From contig JADJAE010000042.1 in the NCBI GenBank assembly GCA_016704445.1, forward strand, positions 22,915 to 86,914: DNA of 64,000 nt. Reading direction: 5' to 3'. Below, one piece after another: positions 27,001 through 34,726 of the stretch. This DNA is from Deltaproteobacteria bacterium. GTDB taxonomy: Bacteria; Myxococcota_A; Polyangia; Polyangiales; Ga0077539. The translations under genes were made by a program, and so were the position numbers. The notes below the pieces were generated by a model that worked only from the letters and a program-made list of their open reading frames with translations, was not told the DNA's origin and made no database searches. Numbering within the stretch: the stretch's first letter is position 1; each line of letters starts with the position of its first letter.

Positions 27001-27800
27001 GCCTGCTCAACTGCGGCGCCTGCGCGACCGGCACCTGCGGCGGCGGCGGTCGCCCTGGCGTGTGTGGCTCGCCGTCGTGCACGCCCACCACCTGCGCGGC
27101 GCAGGGACTGCGGTGCGGACCCGCGGGCGACGGCTGCGGCGGCACCCTCGACTGCGGCGCCTGCGCGGCCGGGACCACCTGCGGCGGAGGCGGGACGCCG
27201 GGCGTCTGCGGATCGACCCCGTGCCGCCCGCAGACCTGCGTGGAGCAGGGGCTCAACTGCGGTCCGGCGGGCGACGGCTGCGGCGGCACCCTGGAGTGCG
27301 GCACCTGCGCGTCGCCGTTGACGTGCGGCGGCGGCGGAACCCCGGGCGTCTGCGGCACCACGACGTGCAGGCCGCAGACGTGCGAGTCGCAGAGCCTGCG
27401 CTGCGGCCCGGCGGGCGACGGCTGCGGCAGCACCCTCGACTGCGGAACCTGCCCGTCGGGCATGACCTGCGGCGGCGGCGGCACCCCGGGCGTCTGCGGC
27501 TCGGGCTCGTGCCGGTCGCGTAGCTGCGCCGACCAGGCCATCCAGTGCGGCCCGGCGGGCGACGGCTGCGGCAACCTGATCCAGTGCGGCAACTGCACGG
27601 CGCCGGATAGCTGCGGCGGGGCCGGGATGCCCGGCGTCTGCGGTCGTGGGCCGTGCAGCCCGCGCACCTGCGCCGCGCTCAACGCCGAGTGCGGCCCGGT
27701 CGCGGACGGCTGCGGCGGCCTGCTCGACTGCGGTCCCTGCCCTGCGGGCCAGGCCTGCGGTGGCGGCGGCGTCGCCAACCGCTGCGGCGCCCCCGGCTGA
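24060..27800 (+). CDS. 1246-aa lipoprotein: 8 + 8 cysteine repeats flanking a globular core
   Basis: Start: GTG 24060 has GGGAG ten bases upstream; ATG 24075 is the alternative. A lipoprotein signal ends in the lipobox AIASC. Eight repeats of about 45-50 residues follow (bases 24228-25455), built on CVPRTCASAGATCGPVSDGC, then CG-x-CP and CGGGG. The core, residues about 470-860, contains a beta-sandwich (GTVVTPALTAP, VTGPDGRFVLRDVPVG) followed by an alpha/beta region with YDMVLFACEGAH, NAGGRVFTTHFSYTWL and FSDFHVSNG, reminiscent of ThuA/class-I-amidotransferase-like folds. Eight more repeats (26648-27790) close the protein. In databases such repeats can be wrongly named tryptophan synthase alpha chain. 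Role: probably surface-exposed; function unknown. Confidence 0.82.
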   Translation: MNGRGMQAPSFALLRVLMVAAAIASCSDQSVVSSTDGSADGTSVTDAVVSDVPRRGCGLVTCASAGATCGPIGDGCGGVLHCGDCAAPQTCGGGGRLSQCGGSSGCVPRTCAALGVSCGPAGDGCGGLLECGSCPDGQSCGGGGRPGVCGAGGASDAAAACAPRTCASAGATCGAVSDGCGGLLMCGSCPAGQSCGGGGVPGRCGGSACVPRTCASAGATCGPVADGCGGLLMCGTCAGAEACGGGGRASVCGVPGGSSACVPRTCASAGATCGPVSDGCGGLLMCGTCPAGQTCGGGGRPSVCGAGGSADAGSACVRRTCASAGANCGPVSDGCGGLLMCGACAAGTTCGGGGRASVCGSGGAPDAGRSCVPRTCASAAANCGPVSDGCGGLLMCGTCAAGTTCGGGGVASVCGAPRCVPRTCSTARANCGPVADGCGGLLMCGSCAPGTTCGGGGMPSVCGAPGGSSACTGLCLRRAMCSGGATTTISGTVVTPALTAPDPLYNAVVYIPNAAVAPFAPGVSCDRCGAATSGSPVVSAVTGPDGRFVLRDVPVGANIPLVIQLGRWRRQVTISNVASCVDNALPTTLTRLPRNRTEGDIPLMAMVTGNVDALECVLRKIGISDSEFTTPAGGGRVQLYVANGADAGRNTPPASDLYNTPATLSRYDMVLFACEGAHIEKPPAAQRNLVQYANAGGRVFTTHFSYTWLYNIAPFSSVATWRIRQSNPGDPLTGIVDTSFPRGQAFSQWLTIVGASTGLNRISINEPRHDVDAVVAPTARWIYSSTPSTVQHLTFNTPVGVAPETQCGRVLFSDFHVSNGRTSGRTFPSECSGTTLTAQEKVLEFMLFDLASCVSPDLPRPTSCAPRTCAAAGASCGPVGDGCGGTLNCGTCPAGTTCGGGGVPSVCGTTTCRPRNCGDQGLSCGPAGDGCGGMLNCGSCAAGMTCGGGGTVGVCGTPACRPVTCAAQGLSCGPAGDGCGGLLNCGACATGTCGGGGRPGVCGSPSCTPTTCAAQGLRCGPAGDGCGGTLDCGACAAGTTCGGGGTPGVCGSTPCRPQTCVEQGLNCGPAGDGCGGTLECGTCASPLTCGGGGTPGVCGTTTCRPQTCESQSLRCGPAGDGCGSTLDCGTCPSGMTCGGGGTPGVCGSGSCRSRSCADQAIQCGPAGDGCGNLIQCGNCTAPDSCGGAGMPGVCGRGPCSPRTCAALNAECGPVADGCGGLLDCGPCPAGQACGGGGVANRCGAPG
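24228..25455 (+). repeat. N-terminal block of eight tandem coding repeats
   Basis: Eight diverged units of roughly 130-160 bases, each carrying a nearly constant core that encodes CASAGATCG and DGCGGLLMCG. Nucleotide identity between units 3-7 is high, which suggests recent expansion by unequal recombination; unit 1 is the most diverged. Confidence 0.75.
26648..27790 (+). repeat. C-terminal block of eight tandem coding repeats
   Basis: Eight units of about 140 bases encoding the pattern CRPQTC, QGL-x-CGPAGDGCGG, L-x-CG-x-CA, CGGGG-x-PGVCG. The units are more like each other than like the N-terminal block (AQGLSCGPAGDG here, ASAGATCGPVSDG there), so the two blocks expanded separately. Confidence 0.75.
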
Positions 27801-27859
27801 GCGAAGGGCCGGTCCTTCGACCGGCCACCCGGTCCAGTGCTACGCCTGCGGGCGAAGCC

Positions 27860-28651
27860 ATGGACCTCCGCAAGAGCCTCTTCATCCTCCCCAACCTCTT
27901 CACCGTCTCGAGCATCTTCTGTGGCTTCAACGCCATCCGGCTGCTCTCCACGGCAGAGTCCCCCTCGGTCGACCCAGCGCGCTACCAGTCCGCCGCGCTG
28001 CTGCTGGTCTTCGCGATGTTCTTCGACATCATCGACGGCCGCGTGGCGAGGCTCACCCGCACCCAGTCCGCGTTCGGGCTCCAGTTCGACTCCCTCGCCG
28101 ACGTCATCTCCTTCGGCGTCGCCCCGGCGCTGCTCGCGTGGCGCTGGGCGCTCGCGCCGCTCGGCGACCTCGGCGTCGCCGTGTGCTTCCTCTACGTCGC
28201 CTGCGGGGCCATCCGGCTCGCGCGCTTCAACGTGATCGCCACCCGCGAGGCCGGCGTCTCCACGAAGCCCGGCAAGTACATTGTCGGGCTGCCGATCCCT
28301 GGCGCCGCGGGGATGCTCATCGCGCTGGTGCTCGCCAACCACTCGGTGCACGGTCGGCTCTTCGCGCACCCCGCCGCGGTGGCCCTGCTCATCGCGGTGC
28401 TCTCCGCGCTGATGGTGAGCACGGTGAACTTCCGCTCCTTCAAGGACGTGCGCCTCACCGGCTGGCGGCCGCTGGCCATCATCGCCGCGGGCGTCTCCAG
28501 CACCGTGCTCGTGGGCGCCTGGCTCGGCCCGGCCTTCGCGCTGCCGTGGCTGCTCGGCTGCTATCTCACCTTCGGCCTCGTCGAGAGCGCCGTCACCGTC
28601 GGCCGCAGGCACCGCCGTCGCCGCGTCGAGCGCACCTCCCTCAACGACTGA
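27860..28651 (+). CDS. pssA: CDP-diacylglycerol--serine O-phosphatidyltransferase
   Basis: A 263-aa integral membrane enzyme of the CDP-alcohol phosphatidyltransferase family. The catalytic motif DIIDGRVARLT, then G, D, D (ending FDSLADVISFG), matches the D-xx-DG-xx-AR-...-G-xxx-D-xxx-D consensus exactly. N-terminal LFILPNLFTVSSIFCGFNAI and about eight hydrophobic segments fit PssA. It makes phosphatidylserine, the precursor of phosphatidylethanolamine. ATG 27860 was chosen because the family begins immediately before LPNLFT; longer starts would overlap the preceding lipoprotein gene. The gene lies 59 bases after it. Confidence 0.92.
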   Translation: MDLRKSLFILPNLFTVSSIFCGFNAIRLLSTAESPSVDPARYQSAALLLVFAMFFDIIDGRVARLTRTQSAFGLQFDSLADVISFGVAPALLAWRWALAPLGDLGVAVCFLYVACGAIRLARFNVIATREAGVSTKPGKYIVGLPIPGAAGMLIALVLANHSVHGRLFAHPAAVALLIAVLSALMVSTVNFRSFKDVRLTGWRPLAIIAAGVSSTVLVGAWLGPAFALPWLLGCYLTFGLVESAVTVGRRHRRRRVERTSLND

Positions 28652-28663
28652 TCCTCCGAGGAG

Positions 28664-28747
28664 GGCTGCGGTCGGGACGACGGCCACGGCTGTCGCAGCC
28701 CGATGGGCCGCGGTCTGGCGGATGTGGTCGTCGTCCCGGCCGCAGCC
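28664..28747. terminator. 18-bp inverted repeat between convergent genes
   Basis: Bases 28664-28681 and 28730-28747 are complementary at 17 of 18 positions, and the one exception is a G-T pair. A smaller hairpin, GGCTG-tcg-CAGCC (28688-28700), lies in the 48-base loop. It fills the gap between the ends of pssA and the converging pyrophosphorylase gene, so a bidirectional terminator is the likely role, although no T-tract follows either arm. Confidence 0.5.
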
Positions 28748-28760
28748 AGTGATCCCCGTC

Positions 28761-29948
28761 TCAGAAGTGCGAATGCCTCTCCTGATCGCGGCCCTGTGTC
28801 AAGCGGTCCTCGGGAGGATTCGCGCTACGGCGACCGTCCGGGCGGCGCTGGGCGTCGATCATCGCGCGGAGCTGGTCGCGCAGCCGGGTGAGGTCCTCGC
28901 GCTCCTTGATCGGGAGGAAGCGTGAGCGGGCTCCGTCGCGCTCGACGTGCAGATAGGCCGTTTCGTTCCACCAGGTGAGCTCTCCGATGAGGCGCTCGAA
29001 CTGTATCGCCTCGCGCCCGTCGACCTGCTTCGTGACGACGCACCACGTCCACGGGTGCTCGCCCTCCAGCGCCTCGAGGTCGATCCAGAGCGTGTTGGTG
29101 TTGAAGAGCGGAAAGGCCTCGTCGGGGAAGGTCCCGGGCAGCCGGAACGTCTCGGCCAGCACCAGCCTCCCGTCGCGCAGCACGGGCAGGCCACCCCGGT
29201 CGCCGGTCACCTTGGAGACGAGCTCCACGGAGATCTTCGCCCCGCTCCGTCGGTGCATCGCGTAGAGCGCCGGGTCGATCGTCGCGCCCAGGTTGTCGAC
29301 GTTGGACACCAGCACCGTGCGAACGCCCGTCCGGCGAAGCTCTCCCAGCACCCCGGCGAGCTGCAGCGCCTCCGGGAGGTCGCCGTGCCCGGTGGAGTAG
29401 GGCGAGGGCATACCATCCCGGGTAAGAAACAGATCGCCCGTGGAGGTGACGCGGAGGCTCACGAACTGCGGCGCGAGCCTCACCCGAGAGCGGGAGCCGA
29501 GCGCGCTCGCGATGGCGTCGTGCGTGGCGAAGCTGGTCATGAGGACGGCGGGGACGGCGCCGTCCCAGCGGCGCACGTCGTCGAGCTTCAGATCGAGAAA
29601 GCGGGGGTCTCCCGGGTACGGCACCGTGGCCAGGGCCTTCACCGTCGAGCCGAAGCGGGTGGCCATGCCGCCGGCGAGGATGACCACCGCGAGCTCACCC
29701 CGGAGCAGCGCGGCGGTGCCTTCGGCCTCCAGGGTCCGGCGTTCGGCGGAGCCCGGGCGCGGCGGACGCTGCGCGCAGTCCGAGGGCGGCACCGAGATGG
29801 GAGCCCGGATGCGGTGTAGCGACGAGAGGTCACCCCCGGCGGCGCGGAGCTTCTCGCAGAGGGCGTTCATCGGGATGCGGTCGGAGTGGAAGCGCTCGAG
29901 GACATGCGCCAGGTCGAACGGAGAGGTTCCGGGGGGCGGTGTTCCCAT
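28761..29948 (-). CDS. UTP--hexose-1-phosphate uridylyltransferase, UDPGP family
   Basis: A 395-aa cytoplasmic enzyme of the UDPGP type (eukaryote-like UGP2/UAP group, not GalU). VVILAGGMATRFGSTVKA at residues 88-105 is the nucleotide-binding loop. STGHGDLPEALQ and VLVSNVDNLGATIDP are the uridine and metal motifs, and PLFNTNTLWIDLEAL is a late family block. It should form UDP-glucose or a related UDP-sugar, a precursor for the polysaccharides made elsewhere in the window. The start ATG 29946-29948 has AAGGA upstream. It is transcribed alone, converging on pssA. Confidence 0.82.
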   Translation of the reverse strand: MGTPPPGTSPFDLAHVLERFHSDRIPMNALCEKLRAAGGDLSSLHRIRAPISVPPSDCAQRPPRPGSAERRTLEAEGTAALLRGELAVVILAGGMATRFGSTVKALATVPYPGDPRFLDLKLDDVRRWDGAVPAVLMTSFATHDAIASALGSRSRVRLAPQFVSLRVTSTGDLFLTRDGMPSPYSTGHGDLPEALQLAGVLGELRRTGVRTVLVSNVDNLGATIDPALYAMHRRSGAKISVELVSKVTGDRGGLPVLRDGRLVLAETFRLPGTFPDEAFPLFNTNTLWIDLEALEGEHPWTWCVVTKQVDGREAIQFERLIGELTWWNETAYLHVERDGARSRFLPIKEREDLTRLRDQLRAMIDAQRRPDGRRSANPPEDRLTQGRDQERHSHF

Positions 29949-30197
29949 CAGGAAGGTCCTTCATCGGGCGGGTTGAGGGCTCCGGGGGCCACGGTGACGC
30001 CCGTATGATCGAGCGCAGTGCACAGGGCGGACCGAAGCGCCCCAGGCCGCAGTAGCAGGCGAGCAGCGCGTGCGGACCGTCGGCGCTTTCGCCACGGGCG
30101 CCCGCCCCGCAGTCGCAAGGTCGCCACAGCCGCGGCCTCGCGGAAGATGATGGACGCCGCTGGCCGGGACCGGCGCCCGGCTCGATAACTGCGGCCG

Positions 30198-31592
30198 ATG
30201 AACGCCCGGGGCTCCGACTTCGCGCAGCTCTTCGACCGATCACCGACGCCGTACGTGGTGCTCGATCGCTCGCAGCGCATCGTGACGGCCAACGAGGCGT
30301 ACCTCCTGGCGACGGGGCGACGCCTCGACGAGCTCGTCGGGCGTCATCTCCGCGAGGTTCTCCCTGACGAGCACGACGACGCGAGCGCCGCCTGCCTTCG
30401 AGAGTCGATGGAGCGCGAGCACGCGGCGCGCGCCGCCGCCGAGCGGGCCAACCGGCTGAAGGACGAGTTCCTGGCGACGGTGAGCCACGAGCTGCGCACG
30501 CCGCTCACCTCGATGCTCGGCTGGGTGCAGATGCTCCGCGTGGGTAAGCTGTCCGAGGAGCAGGGGCGGCGGGCGCTGGAGACCATCGAGCGCAACGCGC
30601 GGGCGCAGGCCCAGCTCATCGACGACCTGCTCGACGTGAGCCGCATCCTCGTGGGCAAGCTCCGGCTCGACGTGGCGGACGCCAACGTCGGCGACGTGGT
30701 GGAGTCCGCGGTGGAGTCCGTGCGCATCGCCGCCGACGCTCGCGGCGTACGGCTGCACGCGCTGCTCGACTCATCGGCGTACGTGCGAGGCGACCGCGCG
30801 CGGCTGCAGCAGATCGTCTGGAACCTCCTCTCCAACGCCGTGAAGTTCACCCCCCGAGGGGGCGCGGCGAGGGTGGTCGCGGCGAGGCTCGGAGCGATCG
30901 TGGAGATCACCGTCAGCGACTCCGGGCGGGGCATCGCGCCGGAGTTTCTGCCGCACGTCTTCGAGCGCTTCAGCCAGGAGGAGGGCAGCACCACGCGGCG
31001 GCACGGAGGGCTCGGCCTGGGGCTCGCGATCGTGAAGCACCTGACCGAGCTCCACGGCGGCAGCGTCATCGTGCAGAGCGAGGGGGAGGGCCTCGGGAGC
31101 ACGTTCACGCTGCGCCTGCCGCTGGCCGCGCGGAGCCCGGGGCTGGAAGGCGCGGGGGTGTCCCCGGCGGGGGAGACGCTCGACCTCGCGGCCTCCGGGG
31201 CCCTGCGCGGGGTGCGCCTCGTGGTGGTCGATGACGAGCCCGACACGCGCGACCTTCTGCGCGCGCTGCTCGAGCGCTGCGGGGCCGTGGTGGAGGTCGC
31301 GGGATCCGCGGCCGAGGGGCTGACGCTGCTGCGGCGCACGAAGCCCGACCTGCTGCTCTCGGACCTGGGGATGCCCGACGAGGACGGCTACGAACTCATC
31401 CGCAAGGTGCGCGCGCTCCCCGCGGCCGAGGGCGGCCGTACCCCGGCGGTGGCGCTCACCGTCTGCGCCCGCGCGGAGGACCGCACGCGCGTCCTGCTCA
31501 GCGGCTTCCGGGCCCACGTGCCGAAGCCCGTCGAGCCGGCCGAGCTCGTGGCGGTGCTTGCGTCGCTCCTGCCGCCGCGCGAAGAGGTCTAA
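30198..31592 (+). CDS. soluble hybrid sensor histidine kinase with C-terminal receiver
   Basis: A 464-aa protein without membrane segments. A PAS-like domain covers residues 8-65 (YVVLDRSQRIVTANEAYL). The HisKA domain contains SHELRTPL with the phospho-acceptor His97. The HATPase domain has QQIVWNLLSNAVKFTP (N box), SDSGRGIAPEFLPHVF (G1) and GGLGLGLAIVKHL (G2). The receiver domain covers about residues 338-458, with acidic VDDEP and phospho-acceptor Asp389 in SDLGMPDEDG; Lys in PKPVEP completes the site. All catalytic residues are intact. Internal phosphotransfer from His97 to Asp389 is expected; no output domain or cognate regulator is adjacent. Orphan hybrid kinases are typical of myxobacteria. 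Confidence 0.92.
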   Translation: MNARGSDFAQLFDRSPTPYVVLDRSQRIVTANEAYLLATGRRLDELVGRHLREVLPDEHDDASAACLRESMEREHAARAAAERANRLKDEFLATVSHELRTPLTSMLGWVQMLRVGKLSEEQGRRALETIERNARAQAQLIDDLLDVSRILVGKLRLDVADANVGDVVESAVESVRIAADARGVRLHALLDSSAYVRGDRARLQQIVWNLLSNAVKFTPRGGAARVVAARLGAIVEITVSDSGRGIAPEFLPHVFERFSQEEGSTTRRHGGLGLGLAIVKHLTELHGGSVIVQSEGEGLGSTFTLRLPLAARSPGLEGAGVSPAGETLDLAASGALRGVRLVVVDDEPDTRDLLRALLERCGAVVEVAGSAAEGLTLLRRTKPDLLLSDLGMPDEDGYELIRKVRALPAAEGGRTPAVALTVCARAEDRTRVLLSGFRAHVPKPVEPAELVAVLASLLPPREEV

Positions 31593-31597
31593 ACCCA

Positions 31598-31849
31598 ATG
31601 ACCCGCACCTGGTCCCAGGACACCGCCGCCGGCGACACCATCACCGTGACCATCGACCGGGTGGGCGTCGCCGTGTCGGTGCTCGCCATCGACGGCCGAC
31701 GCGAGGGCTACACCGGCTCGCTGGAGTCCTTCGAGGAGGAGTGGGCGGCGTGGCTGGGCGCCGCCTTCGCCGACGTGATGGAGGAGATCCGCGAGGCCGT
31801 CGACGTGGCGCGGGGCGCGGCCGACGACGACGACGACATGATCCCGTAG
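31598..31849 (+). CDS. small acidic hypothetical protein
   Basis: An 83-aa frame starting at ATG 31598, five bases after the histidine kinase stop and seven bases before the next start, so it fits an operon. The N-terminal 40 residues look like a small beta-sheet (DTITVTIDRVGVAVSVLAID). The rest is an acidic helix ending in DDDDDMIP. It has no known motif. Its spacing and codon use match neighbouring genes, which is the main support for it being real. Confidence 0.6.
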   Translation: MTRTWSQDTAAGDTITVTIDRVGVAVSVLAIDGRREGYTGSLESFEEEWAAWLGAAFADVMEEIREAVDVARGAADDDDDMIP

Positions 31850-31856
31850 GGCGGCG

Positions 31857-33959
31857 ATGGGGCCCGCGTCCCGGCTCGCCGCTGGCGTAGACTCCGCCGC
31901 CGTGGCGACGTCTCCGCGCACCTCCAGTCCCCCAGAGTCCCCCGAGGCGGCGTGGCAGTCCGCGCTCCTGCGCTCCGCGCAGCAGGGCATGGAGGACATC
32001 GCGCTCACCGGCGCCGCCGAGGTGCTCTTCCTCCGCGCGAAGCGGGCCTCCGCGGCGAGCGCCTGGTTCGACGCGCTCTCCGACGCGGCGTGGACCCGCG
32101 GGTTCTGCGTCGCCCGGGTGAGCGTGCTGGCCGACCGCTGCTTCGACACCCTCGACGGCCTCGTGCGCAACCTCGTGCTCTCGCTGCGCGCCCCCGGCGC
32201 CGGGGAGCGCGACCGGGGCTGGGCCCCGCTGCTCGACGCCTTCCTCGCAGGCCACGACTCGCCCGCCGCGGCGCTGGCCGACTTCGACCGCGGCGCGGCG
32301 GTGTTCGGCACGCACGGCGACCTCGCGGTGCTCACCCGCGAGTACCTCGAGGCCGCCGGTCGCCCCGCGCGCCCCGCCTCCCGCATCGACGCGTGGCTCG
32401 CGGGCACAGACCTCTCGCGCGTCGAGTCCCGCGGCACCGCCCTCGCGGCGCTCTCCGCTCCCACCGCGCTGCGCGCCCTCGGCGAGTGCTCGCGCCTCGC
32501 GCGGGCGCTCGGCCACCGCGGCCTCGTCCTGATCTTCGAGGGCGCGGAGGTGCTCACCCGGCTCTCGGCCTCGCGCCGCGACGGCGGGTTCACCGTGCTC
32601 CGCGAGCTCATCGACAACGCCGACGGCGCGAGGGGGCTCGTCTCTGCGCAGCTCTGGGTGAGCGCCACCGCGCTGCTCTACGACGGCGCCCGGGGCATCG
32701 CCCTCAGCGGCCCGCTCTCCTCTCGGGTGCTCGCGCCGACGAGCGGGTCCGCCGACCTGCCGCCGCCGCACCGCCCCCTCGTCGACCTCTCCGCGCCGTC
32801 CGGGTGGCACGCGCCCGCGATGCTGCCGATCCCGCTCCCGGCGGTGCGCGGCGAGGCCGCGGGGCTGCGGGCGATCCTGCGGGCGGCGCACGGCCTGCCG
32901 CCGGTCGACCCGGACGTGGGGCTGAGCGTGGGCCACGAGCGCATCGACGCCACCATCGACGAGCTCTTCCGCCACGCCTCGCTGGAGAGCTCGGTCTTCG
33001 CCCTCGTCTCCGGCACCTACGGATCAGGCAAGTCGCACCTGCTCATGCACCTCACGGCGCGCTCGCTCGCCGAGCGTCGGCCCGTGTTCCGCCTGTCGCT
33101 GGAGTACCTGGACGCCGACCTCGGGCACCCGCAGCGCCACCTTCACCGGATGCTCGACCAGGCGGTGCTGCCGCTGCCCGGCCGCCCGAGCGCGCTCGAC
33201 CGGCTGGTCGCGTGGACCCGCACGCCCGCTGCGCTGGAGGCGCTCCGCGCGCTGCTCGGGTCCATCGCCGAGGGGGCCGGAGACGCGGCCTCGGCGGCGA
33301 CGAAGGCCCTCGCCAGGATGCGCCGCAGCAAGCGGCCCGGCGCCGTCGCGGAGAGCTTCCTCTCGGCCTCGGACCTTCGCGCCCGGCCCGCCTCGGCGGC
33401 CTACCGGCGGGACGCCTACCAGCGATTGCTCCTCTGGCTCGAGCTCCTCGAGCGCGCCGACGGTTGCCGCGGCCCGATGATCCTCATCGACGAGGCGGAG
33501 AACCTCTTCCGCGCCTTCACCGCCCCGCAGCGGCGCGCGGCGCTTCGTTCGCTTTCGTACTACTGCGGCGGAACGCTCCCCGGGAGCTGCGTGGTGCTGG
33601 CCATCACCCCCGACGCGCTCGACCGCCTCCGAGGCGAGGCCGACGCGCAGCTCGCCGACGTGGCCGAGCAGCGCACGGTGCTGCCCAGCGAGGACGCGGC
33701 GATGCTCCGTCGGCGGCTGCATCAGGTGCGGCCCATCGAGGTGCCGACGCTCGACGAGGCGCAGCGCGTGGTGCTGGCCTTCAAGGTCCAGGCGCTGCAC
33801 CGGCGGGTGCGGGCTCCGACGAGCGATCCCCGCTGGGCGTCGTGGATCACCGAGACGATCGCGAGCGCCGCGACGCCGCGCGAGCTGGTGCGCCGGGCGG
33901 TCGACCGGCTGGAGGGCCTCTGGTGGCGCTCCACCGCCTCGGTCGGCGACGAGGACTGA
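31857..33959 (+). CDS. BREX-type ATP-binding protein (DUF2791/BrxC-BrxD-like ATPase), probably with a degenerate N-terminal ATPase copy
   Basis: A 700-aa soluble protein. The C-terminal half is an ATPase: Walker A GTYGSGKSHLL at residues 386-396, Walker B MILIDEAENLF at 541-551, and a sensor-like CVVLAITPDAL. HERIDATIDELF just before the P-loop is the usual lead-in of BREX ATPases. The N-terminal half seems to repeat the plan: GAAEVLFLRAK where a P-loop would be, without Gly-Lys-Ser, and LIFEGAEVL in place of Walker B. The start is ATG 31857; GTG 31902 is possible. No pglX, pglZ, brxC or brxL lies nearby, so this is an orphan and not a BREX system. Confidence 0.7.
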   Translation: MGPASRLAAGVDSAAVATSPRTSSPPESPEAAWQSALLRSAQQGMEDIALTGAAEVLFLRAKRASAASAWFDALSDAAWTRGFCVARVSVLADRCFDTLDGLVRNLVLSLRAPGAGERDRGWAPLLDAFLAGHDSPAAALADFDRGAAVFGTHGDLAVLTREYLEAAGRPARPASRIDAWLAGTDLSRVESRGTALAALSAPTALRALGECSRLARALGHRGLVLIFEGAEVLTRLSASRRDGGFTVLRELIDNADGARGLVSAQLWVSATALLYDGARGIALSGPLSSRVLAPTSGSADLPPPHRPLVDLSAPSGWHAPAMLPIPLPAVRGEAAGLRAILRAAHGLPPVDPDVGLSVGHERIDATIDELFRHASLESSVFALVSGTYGSGKSHLLMHLTARSLAERRPVFRLSLEYLDADLGHPQRHLHRMLDQAVLPLPGRPSALDRLVAWTRTPAALEALRALLGSIAEGAGDAASAATKALARMRRSKRPGAVAESFLSASDLRARPASAAYRRDAYQRLLLWLELLERADGCRGPMILIDEAENLFRAFTAPQRRAALRSLSYYCGGTLPGSCVVLAITPDALDRLRGEADAQLADVAEQRTVLPSEDAAMLRRRLHQVRPIEVPTLDEAQRVVLAFKVQALHRRVRAPTSDPRWASWITETIASAATPRELVRRAVDRLEGLWWRSTASVGDED

Positions 33960-33979
33960 AGTGCTATTGGTCCCGTCGA

Positions 33980-34651
33980 TCAGCCGACGGGCGTCGCGGG
34001 CTTCTTCTTCGCGGGCTTCTTCGGCGCCGCGGTGCTCTCGAACAGCGCCGCGAAGAGCCCGACGGACCCTTCGTCCTCGGCGGCGCGGGCCCCGCGCTTG
34101 AGCGACGCGAACGACGTCTCCCACGGCTGCACCAGCGCGTCCCGGCGGGTGCGCGCGCCGTCGGACTTCCTCTTCGCGGGCTCGACCGCCGCGAGCGCCG
34201 CCGTGACCGCCTTCGCCGCCTTCTCGGCGGCGGTGAGCGTCGCGAGGGTCCTGGTCGACAGGTCCTTGCGCTTGCGCGCCCTGGCCGTCAGCGCGGCGAG
34301 CGCCTTCGCCTCCGCCGCGTAGCCGAGGGACTTGAGCGTCGTCGGTGAGCTCGCCGACAGCGCCTTGAAGGGGTTCACCCGCGGCAGGCCGTCGCCGATG
34401 AGCGCCGACGCCACGCGGTCGATGCAGTCGTCCTGGTCGACGTCCCGCTCCGCGACGCGCTCGCGGCGCGCGCTCAGCGTCGACTCCGCGGCGTCGAGCG
34501 CCTGCTGCGCCTTCGAGAGCGCGCGGTGCGCGGCGGCGAAGTGCGCCAGCCGCGCCTTCACCCGGCCGGTGTCGTGCGCCGCGGCCGCCTCCAACAACGA
34601 GTCCCCCGCCGCGATGCGCCCCTCGTGTGACTTTGCTGCGAGCACTGGCAT
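33980..34651 (-). CDS. basic Ala/Lys-rich helical protein
   Basis: A 223-aa frame from ATG 34649-34651, with an AAGGGG sequence upstream on the reverse strand. It is almost entirely helical by composition, with long Ala/Arg/Lys/Glu runs (a RKRKDL segment, TAAEKAAKAVTAAL). It ends in PAKKKPATPVG, a Lys/Pro/Ala tail like those of DNA-binding histone-like proteins. There are no cysteines except one, and no signal peptide. I rejected upstream extensions, which would read through the 42-base repeats. The function is unknown; coiled-coil or nucleic-acid binding is plausible. It converges on the BREX-like ATPase gene. Confidence 0.62.
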   Translation of the reverse strand: MPVLAAKSHEGRIAAGDSLLEAAAAHDTGRVKARLAHFAAAHRALSKAQQALDAAESTLSARRERVAERDVDQDDCIDRVASALIGDGLPRVNPFKALSASSPTTLKSLGYAAEAKALAALTARARKRKDLSTRTLATLTAAEKAAKAVTAALAAVEPAKRKSDGARTRRDALVQPWETSFASLKRGARAAEDEGSVGLFAALFESTAAPKKPAKKKPATPVG

Positions 34652-34726
34652 GTGGATTTCGGATCCCCTTTCGAGACCATCGCACCGCACCCGCGAGCGA
34701 GGCGTCAACAATTTCTTCGCAGGGCC

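Noticed and set aside
24060..27800. Reading the cysteine-repeat lipoprotein as tryptophan synthase alpha chain
   Set aside because: There is no TIM barrel or catalytic Glu/Asp pattern; the label is an artefact that attaches to these cysteine repeats in databases.
31857..33959. A BREX phage-defence island
   Set aside because: Only one ATPase of BREX type is present; no methyltransferase, PglZ-like phosphatase, BrxC or Lon-like gene lies in the window.
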